From assembly GCA_900322165.1 (NCBI GenBank), contig ONYR01000205.1, positions 1-5,294 of the forward strand: a stretch of 5,294 nt of DNA. Direction: 5' to 3'. The DNA comes from an uncultured Eubacteriales bacterium (GTDB taxonomy: Bacteria > Bacillota > Clostridia > Lachnospirales > Bianqueaceae). Below, piece by piece: positions 1-5,294 of the stretch. The notes under the pieces are model-generated. The model had not been told where the DNA came from and made no database searches. It saw nothing but the letters and a program-made list of their open reading frames with translations. Every line of letters starts with the position of its first letter. Position 1 is the first letter of the stretch. Position numbers and translations under genes: made by a program.

Positions 1-29
1 ATTTTGATTCACAGACTGTGTCTAGTTTA

Positions 30-58
30 TTCATATCTTGTTCATTTTTGTGTATTAG
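30..58 (+). promoter_or_regulatory. Candidate sigma-70/SigA-type promoter for the operon
   Basis: TTCATA at 30-35 and TATTAG at 53-58 match the -35 and -10 consensus at four of six positions each and are 17 bases apart, the optimal spacing. The region is AT-rich, unlike the genes, and a start near 65 would leave a leader of about 60 bases before the first gene. TATATT at 105-110 is a better -10 match, but it lies almost on the ribosome binding site and has no well-spaced -35 box. The call rests only on weak consensus matching. Confidence 0.3.
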
Positions 59-75
59 ACTTGTAAAGAAATCTC

Positions 76-93
76 GATTGAGACTGATTGAGA
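76..93 (+). repeat. 8-bp direct repeat in the operon leader
   Basis: GATTGAGA occurs at 76-83 and again at 86-93, a 10-base period or about one helical turn. It lies between the candidate promoter and the ribosome binding site, where a repressor could bind or where the 5' untranslated RNA could be recognised. TCTC at 72-75 could also pair with GAGA at 80-83. With only two short copies, chance is possible and no function is assigned. Confidence 0.35.
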
Positions 94-113
94 GACCGAC
101 TCTTTATATTTTC

Positions 114-119
114 AGGAGG
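114..119 (+). promoter_or_regulatory. Ribosome binding site that fixes the TTG start of the ABC ATPase gene
   Basis: AGGAGG at 114-119 is a full-strength Shine-Dalgarno sequence 7 bases upstream of TTG at 127-129. The same frame is open back to another TTG at 88, but that start would put the AGGAGG inside the gene and add 13 residues not typical of the family. Starting at 127 gives an N-terminus of the usual form (IEVKHLTKRYG after the initiator). Confidence 0.85.
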
Positions 120-126
120 CCATACC

Positions 127-1074
127 TTGATTGAAGTAAAACATCTGACCAAGCGGTACGGGGATCATCTGGCACTCGATGATATCTCGTTTACGGTCGA
201 AGACGGGGAGATCGTCGGATTCCTTGGCCCGAACGGTGCCGGAAAATCGACAACGATGAACATTATTACCGGGTACATTTCCTCAACGGAAGGCGAGGTA
301 AAGGTAGGCGGAGTTGATGTTCTGGAGAATCCTCTTGAGGCCAAGAAGAAGATCGGCTATCTGCCTGAAATTCCGCCGCTGTATGTCGATATGACAGTGG
401 AAGAGTATATTGACTTTGCCTGCGACCTTAAGAGTGTGCCGGCCGCTTCCAAGAAGGCAACGATCGATCAGGTCTGCAAACTGGCCCGCATCAATGACGT
501 GCGCAACCGTCTGATCCGCAACCTCTCCAAAGGTTACCGTCAGCGTGTCGGCCTCGCGCAGGCGATGGTCGGCGATCCGGAAGTGCTGATCCTTGATGAG
601 CCTACCGTCGGTCTCGACCCGAAACAGATTATTGAAGTGCGTGACCTCATTAAGAATCTGAGCAAAAAGCACACGATCCTTTTAAGTTCGCACATTCTGC
701 AGGAAGTGCAGGCAGTCTGCGACAAGCTTGTCATTATCAATCACGGCCGCATCGTCGCGATCGACACGCCGGAGAATCTGAGCCGGAACGTGCTGCAGAT
801 CAACAAGCTTGAGCTGCGCATCAAGGGACCCAAAAACGAGATCCTGCGCGGCATCGGCGAGCTTGAGGGCGTGGAAAATGCCGAGCTGCTGCGTGTGAGA
901 GAAGAGGGCACCGTCGATATCAAGGTTGAAACCGACGATACCACGGATGTGCGCGAGGAGATCTTCGCGTACTGCAGTGAGAATAATTATCCGATCCTCA
1001 TGATGAAGACCGACGAGATCAATCTGGAGGACATCTTCCTGCAGGTAACCGGAGAAAGAGAGGCGAAACGCTGA
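127..1074 (+). CDS. ABC transporter ATP-binding protein, GldA-like (ABC-2 exporter ATPase)
   Basis: This 315-residue cytoplasmic ATPase powers the permease encoded next to it. Visible motifs are Walker A GPNGAGKST (34-42), signature LSKGYRQR (133-140, a variant of LSGGQ), Walker B VLILDEP (153-159), D-loop GLD (162-164) and the switch histidine in SSH (His189). The Q-loop position reads GYLPEIPPLY, with Glu81 where most ABC ATPases have Gln; I recall this PE form from the GldA/ABC-2 branch. After the nucleotide-binding domain (about 1-220), a C-terminal extension of about 90 residues ends in NLEDIFLQVTG, typical of ABC-2 drug- and polysaccharide-type ATPases. Translation starts at TTG 127, 7 bases after AGGAGG. 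The stop overlaps the permease start by one base (TGATG), so the two are probably coupled. GldA-type assignment rests on the motifs plus the gldF/gldG-like neighbours. The substrate is unknown. Confidence 0.93.
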   Translation: MIEVKHLTKRYGDHLALDDISFTVEDGEIVGFLGPNGAGKSTTMNIITGYISSTEGEVKVGGVDVLENPLEAKKKIGYLPEIPPLYVDMTVEEYIDFACDLKSVPAASKKATIDQVCKLARINDVRNRLIRNLSKGYRQRVGLAQAMVGDPEVLILDEPTVGLDPKQIIEVRDLIKNLSKKHTILLSSHILQEVQAVCDKLVIINHGRIVAIDTPENLSRNVLQINKLELRIKGPKNEILRGIGELEGVENAELLRVREEGTVDIKVETDDTTDVREEIFAYCSENNYPILMMKTDEINLEDIFLQVTGEREAKR

Positions 1075-1943
1075 TGCTGGCCGTATTTAAGAAAGAGCTT
1101 CGCACGTATTTCCGCAGTCCGCTGGGATACGTATTCATCGGTATGATGATGGTGATCATGGGCTTCTACTACAGCTACTACACGCTGTACTACCGCTACG
1201 CGGATTACTATCATGTCCTGAACGCCTGCACCTCGCTGGTGCTGTTCGTTATCCCGATCCTGACCATGAGAATCCTCTCTGAGGAGCGCAAGAACCGCAC
1301 CGATCAGATCCTTCTGACGACTCCGATCAAGACGACCGACGTCGTGCTTGGCAAATACTTTGCCGCGGTCGTGGTCTTCCTCATCGTCATTGCGCTCAGC
1401 GCGCTGCAGCCGATCGTTACCGCGGTTGTCTTTAAGGGTGTGATGTCCTTCCAGATGACGTTCGGCGGCTATATCGCGTTCCTGATGCTGGGCCTTGCGT
1501 TCATCGCGATCGGTATGTTCATCTCCTCCCTGACGGAAAATCAGCTTATCGCAGCGGTCATCACGATCGCGCTGTTCTCGGTGCTGATGCTTTCCGAAGG
1601 CTTCTACGCGCTGGTCTCCACGAGCCGCTACGTCTCGCTTGGCGTGCTGCTGGTGGTGCTTGCGGCGGTGCTGTTCCTGGTTTACACCTCGATCCATGAC
1701 ATTCTTGTGACCGTGATCGTCGGCGTTGTCGGTGTTCTCGGCCTCGTTGTCACCTTCTTTATCGTTCCGACCGCGTTCGACGGACTGCTTGGACGAATTC
1801 TGAAGTCGCTCTCGATCTTTGAGCGCTACGCCCAGATGTTCAGCGGCGTCTTTGCGGCGACCGATGTGATCTTCTTTATTACGGTAGCGGCGTTCTTCCT
1901 CTTCCTTACCTATCAGGTAATCGAGAGAAGACGCTGGAACTAA
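1074..1943 (+). CDS. ABC-2 type permease, GldF-like
   Basis: This 289-residue polytopic membrane protein is the likely membrane partner of the preceding ATPase. It begins with a short cytoplasmic amphipathic stretch, VFKKELRTYFRSPLGY (4-19), characteristic of ABC-2 permeases. Hydrophobic segments fall near 18-37, 50-66, 96-118, 132-152, 156-175, 188-204, 209-232 and 263-282. The loop after the second segment carries TMRILSEERKNRTDQILLTT (64-83), a conserved feature of GldF/NosY-type permeases, followed by a VLGKYFAA segment. FERYAQMFSGVF (249-260) before the last helix matches the family's usual amphipathic element. Eight candidate segments exceed the usual six; 188-232 looks like an extra hairpin, unless one segment is re-entrant. 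The ATG overlaps the ATPase stop codon, with GAGAGG at 1058-1063 as ribosome binding site. The transported substrate is not deducible. Confidence 0.92.
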   Translation: MLAVFKKELRTYFRSPLGYVFIGMMMVIMGFYYSYYTLYYRYADYYHVLNACTSLVLFVIPILTMRILSEERKNRTDQILLTTPIKTTDVVLGKYFAAVVVFLIVIALSALQPIVTAVVFKGVMSFQMTFGGYIAFLMLGLAFIAIGMFISSLTENQLIAAVITIALFSVLMLSEGFYALVSTSRYVSLGVLLVVLAAVLFLVYTSIHDILVTVIVGVVGVLGLVVTFFIVPTAFDGLLGRILKSLSIFERYAQMFSGVFAATDVIFFITVAAFFLFLTYQVIERRRWN

Positions 1944-1947
1944 GGAA

Positions 1948-1953
1948 GGGAGG
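1948..1953 (+). promoter_or_regulatory. Ribosome binding site of the GldG-family gene
   Basis: GGGAGG at 1948-1953 lies 8 bases before ATG 1962, within the 18-base gap after the permease stop. It supports ATG 1962 as the start and shows that this gene can initiate independently even without overlap with the gene before it. Confidence 0.8.
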
Positions 1954-1961
1954 ATAAAGCC

Positions 1962-3425
1962 ATGAATCGACTTAGTTTCAGAAGCCAGAATCAGCGCAAA
2001 AAATCCCTGAAATACGGCGGCTACGCCACGGTCTCGACGCTCGTTGTTTTAGTCGCGTTGATCCTGATCAATGTATTGTTTGCCGAGCTCGATCTGACGA
2101 TCGACCTTACGAAAGAGGAACTCTACACCCCCGGCGAGCAGACCATGGAGATCCTGAATTCCCTGGAAGATGACATTGTCATCTACGGTCTGTACAATAC
2201 CGGTACCGAGACCAACGACCTGAACGCAAAGGTCATCCTGCTCGTTAATGAGTACTGCGATCTTTCCAAGCACCTGAGCTTCAAGACCATCGACCCTCTG
2301 AAGGATCCGACCTTCGCGAACCGGTTCCTGATGGACGATTCGGAGAGCTTCGCGAACGGTACCCTGATCGTTGAGAATCAGGCGACCGGCAAGTTTAAGA
2401 CGCTGCCGCTCAACAACCTCTACGAAGTCACGACCGACTATCAGTACCTGACCCGTACGGTCACCGGTTTCTCCGCTGAAGAAGCGCTGTCCACCGCGAT
2501 CCAGTACGTCAGCATGACCCAGACGCCGGTGCTCTACCAGCTGCAGGGCCACAGCGAGACCCTCCTGTCGGACGGGTTCCTCGATTACCTCAGCTACTCG
2601 AACTACGATACCAAGGAACTGAACCTTGTTACCGAGAACATCAATGAGCTCGAAGCGAATGTCGCGACGGTCGTCCTTGTCAACAACCCGAGACAGGACC
2701 TGAGCGAAGGCGAGTATCAGACGCTCCTGAACTACATGGAGAACGGCGGACGCATGCTGTATCTGGCTTCCTACGATTCTCCGGAGCTGCCGAACTTCAG
2801 CCGCCTGCTGTCCCGCTACGGCCTTGGCGTTCAGCCCGGACTGATGGTCGAGACCGATGAAAACTACTACTATCAGTATCCGCAGATGATCCTGCCGATC
2901 CTTTCGACCGACAGCGAGATCACGAGCTACATGCTGAATGACTCCAACAACTATGCGCTGATGGTGCTCCCGGCCTCCATTACGGTCAGCGACCAGATCT
3001 CCAGCCGCATCAAGATCGACTCCCTTGTTACGACTTCAGCCGGCGCGATCATCAAGCAGGGAACCAACGAAGCTGTCGTCTACGAAGAGGGCGATATCAC
3101 GGGTCCGTTCAATCTTGTCGTTGCGGCAGAAGAAGAGAAGACCGTCAACAACCAGAACGTCACCTCGAAGCTCGTGGTTGTCGGTAACAGCGAGTATATC
3201 AACACCTACGCAACGACCGGTAACTATAAGCTCACGACGATCATCTGCGACTACCTGCAGGATACCGGCGATCAGCTTTACATCTCCACGAAGAGCCTGG
3301 AAGAGGGCATGATCGAAACCTCGAACATGGACTTCGTTGTCTGGGGCCTGGTCTTCATCGTGCTCGTTCCGGCCATCATCATTATCGCCGGCATTGTCAC
3401 CTACTCAAGGAGGAAACACCGCTAA
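1962..3425 (+). CDS. GldG-family ABC transporter accessory protein
   Basis: This 487-residue protein has a basic cytoplasmic N-terminus (1-19), one membrane helix (about 21-41), a large extracytoplasmic region (about 43-455) and a C-terminal helix (about 457-480) ending in the basic tail SRRKHR. Right after the first helix, LTIDLTKEELYTPGEQT (45-61) is the hallmark family start of the soluble domain, followed by a strand-rich section. PVLYQLQGHSE (189-199) matches the family's conserved GH(G/S)E motif, and LSEGEYQTLLNYMENGGRML (247-266) matches the segment common to the ABC-type uncharacterised-transport auxiliary domain. KLVVVGNSEYI (403-413) is another conserved late strand. No enzymatic active site is evident, so a structural or substrate-handling role beside the ABC pair is inferred. 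The stop overlaps the next start (TAATG). Family membership is firm; cellular function is unknown. Confidence 0.9.
   Translation: MNRLSFRSQNQRKKSLKYGGYATVSTLVVLVALILINVLFAELDLTIDLTKEELYTPGEQTMEILNSLEDDIVIYGLYNTGTETNDLNAKVILLVNEYCDLSKHLSFKTIDPLKDPTFANRFLMDDSESFANGTLIVENQATGKFKTLPLNNLYEVTTDYQYLTRTVTGFSAEEALSTAIQYVSMTQTPVLYQLQGHSETLLSDGFLDYLSYSNYDTKELNLVTENINELEANVATVVLVNNPRQDLSEGEYQTLLNYMENGGRMLYLASYDSPELPNFSRLLSRYGLGVQPGLMVETDENYYYQYPQMILPILSTDSEITSYMLNDSNNYALMVLPASITVSDQISSRIKIDSLVTTSAGAIIKQGTNEAVVYEEGDITGPFNLVVAAEEEKTVNNQNVTSKLVVVGNSEYINTYATTGNYKLTTIICDYLQDTGDQLYISTKSLEEGMIETSNMDFVVWGLVFIVLVPAIIIIAGIVTYSRRKHR
3408..3413 (+). promoter_or_regulatory. Ribosome binding site of the DUF4340 gene, inside the end of the GldG-family gene
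   Basis: AGGAGG at 3408-3413 sits 11 bases before ATG 3425 and is read within the final codons of the upstream gene (the SRRKHR tail). With the one-base TAATG overlap, this is a classic arrangement for coupled or re-initiated translation. It suggests the two extracytoplasmic proteins are made together. Confidence 0.8.
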
Positions 3426-4909
3426 TGAAAAAAAGAATCATCATCATGGCGGTGTGCCTGCTGGTGTTGATCGGCGCGGTTATCGGCGTCTCGATCCACA
3501 ACAAGCAGAAGGCAGCAGCGGAGGGGGAGGAATCCTCTGAAAGCTTCATTTACTCGACACTGATCGATGTAGATGTCAACAACATCGCCTCGATTTTCGT
3601 TACGTACGACGGAGACAGCTACACATTGATCCCGGGTGAGACGACCGTTACGGGAATCAACTGGAGCATGAAGGAACATCCGGAATGGACACTGTCCTAT
3701 TCGTCGATGTCCATTGTCAACCTTGGTACCAAATTCAACACCTACAAACTCATTGAAGAGAACGTTACCGATCCCGACAGACTGGCCGAGTTCGGGCTGA
3801 AAGACCCGCTTGTCCGCCTGATTACGACGATGAAGGACGGTTCGCTCTATGAGGTTCATGTCGGTACTCGCTCGAGCGACCATTCCTACGCGTTCTGTCA
3901 GGTAGTCGGCGACAACAACGTCTACGCCTGCGATGGCAACAACTACACCTATCTGACGGCCAAAGCCAAGGGTATGCGTCAGGTCACGATCCAGAGCAGC
4001 ATGGACAGCGAGGGATTCCCCTGCGAACTGTTCATTCAGGGCAAGGGCGGTCTGCCGATCGACATCTACTACGATGATCAGTACGCAGCCGACATGACGG
4101 AAGCCGGTGTCGCGCTGGCATCGGGATTCCGCTTCCGCGAGCCGTATCACAACGATGTACTTGCGGTTCGGACCGACCTGCAGAAAGGCTATTTCGCAAC
4201 GCTTGCGATGCCTGAAGTCATCGAGGTGATCGATGCGGACTGCCAGAACCTTGATCAGTACGGTCTGGGCGATGAGCCGGAATACCACGAGATCATCACG
4301 ACCCGCAAGGGTACCGCAGACAACTACGTCTACAACACCACGGATTATGTATTCGGTTTCCGCTACGGCGAAAACAATGAGTATGTCTACTTCCGTGAGG
4401 GCAACAGCAACATCGTGTTCGGTGTCGATGCATCCTGCCTCTCGGCCCGTTCCAGCACACCGTTCGACTTTGTCAACAAGCTGATGTTTATCCGTTCCAT
4501 TAAGATGGTGGATCACGGTACACTGACGATCGACGGCGAGACCTACACATTCCGTGCACTGAGACAGGAGCTCGATGAGTCCGCCGGCATCACAGAGGAC
4601 AACCGTCTTGAGGTCTACTACTTCAACGAACAGCTTGTCGAATCGGATCCGTTCCTGAATCTGTACCGCATGATGATCTCGGTATCACCGGCCTACGAGA
4701 TGCTCGAAGAGCCCGCCTACGATAAAAATGACGTAGTCACGTTCACCCTGTACATGACGGACGGAACGGAAAACACGGTCACGTACTACCGCATGTCCGA
4801 GTTCTACTACGTAGCACAGATCGATGAAGACCACTGGTTCGCGGTTTCCACCAATTGCTTCGATGACATCCGCACCTCGCTGGAAGCACTGAAAAAGGCG
4901 ATGGAGTGA
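3425..4909 (+). CDS. Membrane-anchored DUF4340 domain protein
   Basis: This 494-residue protein starts MKKRIII and has one N-terminal hydrophobic helix (about 5-23), then an Ala/Glu/Ser linker and an extracytoplasmic region. Cys11 lies within the helix without a lipobox (MAVC), so it looks like an uncleaved anchor rather than a lipoprotein. DUF4340 hallmarks are visible: IASIFVTYDGDSYTL (54-68), RLAEFGLKDP (119-128) and a DGS-YEVHVG strand pair (138-147), then a second YGL copy, NLDQYGLGDEP (275-285). A later half restarts with LTIDGETYTF (367-376) and ends with a third strand unit, TLYMTDGTENTVTYY (441-455). The protein therefore looks like several related beta-rich repeats, with no catalytic motif. 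Location directly after the GldG-family gene with a one-base overlap implies one complex. Its stop lies 31 bases before a strong terminator, so it ends the operon. The molecular role is unknown. Confidence 0.88.
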   Translation: MKKRIIIMAVCLLVLIGAVIGVSIHNKQKAAAEGEESSESFIYSTLIDVDVNNIASIFVTYDGDSYTLIPGETTVTGINWSMKEHPEWTLSYSSMSIVNLGTKFNTYKLIEENVTDPDRLAEFGLKDPLVRLITTMKDGSLYEVHVGTRSSDHSYAFCQVVGDNNVYACDGNNYTYLTAKAKGMRQVTIQSSMDSEGFPCELFIQGKGGLPIDIYYDDQYAADMTEAGVALASGFRFREPYHNDVLAVRTDLQKGYFATLAMPEVIEVIDADCQNLDQYGLGDEPEYHEIITTRKGTADNYVYNTTDYVFGFRYGENNEYVYFREGNSNIVFGVDASCLSARSSTPFDFVNKLMFIRSIKMVDHGTLTIDGETYTFRALRQELDESAGITEDNRLEVYYFNEQLVESDPFLNLYRMMISVSPAYEMLEEPAYDKNDVVTFTLYMTDGTENTVTYYRMSEFYYVAQIDEDHWFAVSTNCFDDIRTSLEALKKAME

Positions 4910-4940
4910 GGTAGGAGCGTCTTCTCAAGAAATCCTTAAC

Positions 4941-5010
4941 CCCCCTGCACACCCTCTCGCCTGGCTGAAAATGCTGCGTCAAGAGGGTGTGCAGGGGGTT
5001 TTATTGTTTT
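4941..5010 (+). terminator. Intrinsic terminator 1, end of the operon
   Basis: The arms 4941-4957 and 4982-4998 are perfect complements over 17 bp and GC-rich (CCCCCTGCAC... paired with ...GTGCAGGGGG). They are separated by a 24-base loop and followed by TTTTATTGTTTT (4999-5010). The position just after the last stop codon makes this the main operon terminator. The stem is long and the loop large compared with ordinary terminators; CGC/GCG at the loop base could pair further. The upstream side has only a weak A-tract, so action on the - strand is less likely. Confidence 0.93.
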
Positions 5011-5059
5011 CTGCGGTGGATGAAGGATTTGCGCAATATTTTTGATGTGGTTTGGGGCT

Positions 5060-5107
5060 GAGTGGACTAAGGCAGTGGAGTATTGCTGCCTGAGTCTATT
5101 CTTTTTT
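5060..5107 (+). terminator. Intrinsic terminator 2, tandem with the first
   Basis: Bases 5060-5076 pair with 5085-5101 in a near-complete 17-position stem: GACTAAGGCAG (5065-5075) faces CTGCCTGAGTC (5086-5096) with a single A/G mismatch, and the outer part adds pairs including two G-U pairs. The loop is 8 bases (5077-5084), and TTTTTT follows directly at 5102-5107. The polarity fits only + strand transcription. No gene lies between the two terminators, so this is either a backup for the operon or the end of an unrecognised small transcript from about 5010-5060. Confidence 0.8.
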
Positions 5108-5128
5108 CATTGTTGCTTCCTACAAATG

Positions 5129-5148
5129 TATGTGTCAGAGGACATATA
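5129..5148. repeat. Short hairpin dyad
   Basis: TATGTGTC (5129-5136) and GACATATA (5141-5148) are inverted repeats matching at seven of eight positions, the eighth being a G-U pair if transcribed, around a 4-base AGAG spacer. No T-tract follows, so it is not a terminator. It could be an operator half-site pair or part of a structured RNA; chance is not excluded. Confidence 0.4.
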
Positions 5149-5161
5149 GACTTTATCGGCA

Positions 5162-5197
5162 TTTTCCCACGGTTTAGTCACTGAACACCGCGGAAAA
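5162..5197. repeat. 36-base imperfect inverted repeat
   Basis: TTTTCC (5162-5167) pairs with GGAAAA (5192-5197), and CGGT (5170-5173) pairs with ACCG (5187-5190), giving 10 pairs interrupted by a 2x1 internal loop. The centre, TTTAGTCACTGAA (5173-5185), is itself nearly palindromic. The T-run comes before and the A-run after the GC part, the reverse of an intrinsic terminator on either strand, so an operator-type protein-binding site or structured RNA is more plausible. Function unknown. Confidence 0.5.
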
Positions 5198-5294
5198 CCC
5201 TCACATGATTACAAATCCGTTACTGAGAAATACACACAAAACCAACTCCACTGCCCCCTGCGCCCAGTTTCCGGCCCAGAAGCTTACCCAAGCC

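Larger units (their letters stand above)
5108..5294. other. Intergenic region with no supportable gene
   Basis: After the second terminator the sequence is of mixed composition and contains two short dyads, listed separately. A + strand frame opens at ATG 5205 and stays open to the window edge (30 codons), and two - strand frames are open for 24 and 30 codons from the right edge. None has a good ribosome binding site or a protein-like composition, so no gene is called. The region may be the upstream region of the next gene or the tail of a convergent one. Confidence 0.5.

Noticed and set aside
10..20. Small palindrome CACAGACTGTG
   Set aside because: The 5-bp arms are too short to separate from chance, and no second copy or regulator gene is visible.
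88..126. Upstream TTG at 88 as an alternative start for the ATPase
   Set aside because: It would place the AGGAGG inside the coding region and add 13 atypical residues before the conserved N-terminal strand. TTG 127 has the correctly spaced ribosome binding site.
1..126. Left-edge + strand frames open for 21 and about 42 codons, as the end of an upstream gene
   Set aside because: The stretch is AT-rich and low-complexity, unlike the GC-rich genes here. One frame runs through the ribosome binding site, and no terminator follows either stop.
987..1697. 236-codon open frame on the - strand, opposite the permease gene
   Set aside because: The product is dominated by His, Arg, Asp and Gln, which is simply the antisense of hydrophobic permease codons. 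It has no family resemblance.
2049..2552. 167-codon open frame on the - strand, opposite the GldG-family gene
   Set aside because: It lies wholly inside a well-supported gene and shows no motif or independent initiation signal that I can see.
3425..3530. Lipoprotein signal at the start of the DUF4340 protein
   Set aside because: The only early cysteine (Cys11) is preceded by MAV and lies in the middle of the hydrophobic helix, so no proper lipobox exists.
3422..4516. Long open frame of 364 codons on the - strand, opposite the DUF4340 gene
   Set aside because: It is antisense to a gene with clear domain motifs, family-typical length and its own ribosome binding site. The translation is rich in Val, Asp, His and Arg with no recognisable motif, as expected of a frame kept open by codon bias on the other strand.
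5205..5294. Open frame from ATG 5205 running off the right edge
   Set aside because: There is no convincing ribosome binding site, and the 30-residue translation (rich in Thr, Asn, Pro, Ala, Gln) does not look like a protein N-terminus. It is too short to judge.
5205..5294. Open - strand frames entering from the right edge as the tail of a convergent gene
   Set aside because: Two overlapping frames are open for only 24 and 30 codons, neither is recognisable, and no - strand terminator with a T-tract follows the stops.

Overview
The window holds one compact four-gene operon on the + strand (127-4909), with a short AT-rich leader before it and a 3' intergenic region after it. In order, the genes encode an ABC transporter ATPase, an ABC-2 type membrane permease, a GldG-family protein anchored at both ends with a large extracytoplasmic domain, and a membrane-anchored protein with DUF4340-type repeats. 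This ATPase/permease/GldG/DUF4340 layout is a recognisable cassette of the GldA-GldF-GldG type. It is named after the gliding-motility genes of Bacteroidota but is also found in many non-gliding bacteria, including Bacillota.

Strong AGGAGG-type ribosome binding sites, a TTG start on the first gene, GC-rich genes between AT-rich flanks, and a DUF4340 gene beside gldG all suggest an anaerobic, gut-type member of the Bacillota (Clostridia or Erysipelotrichia-like). That placement is an inference, because no rRNA or taxonomic marker is present.

Layout: 1-126 is a leader with a weak promoter candidate, an 8-bp direct repeat and the ribosome binding site. Genes 1-2 and 3-4 overlap by one base (TGATG and TAATG), and genes 2-3 are 18 bases apart, so all four are probably co-transcribed and translationally coupled. 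After gene 4 come two consecutive intrinsic terminators, 4941-5010 (17-bp perfect stem) and 5060-5107 (about 16 bp, one mismatch). The rest (5108-5294) has no supportable gene but contains two further dyads.

Likely working model: the ATPase and permease form an ABC-2 exporter or mechanotransmitter in the cytoplasmic membrane. The GldG-like and DUF4340 proteins present large domains on the outer face and probably act as accessory parts of the same complex. The substrate cannot be read from the sequence. I see no mobile element, CRISPR array, tRNA or rRNA. The family cassette is known, but its function in non-gliding bacteria is, as far as I know, unresolved.
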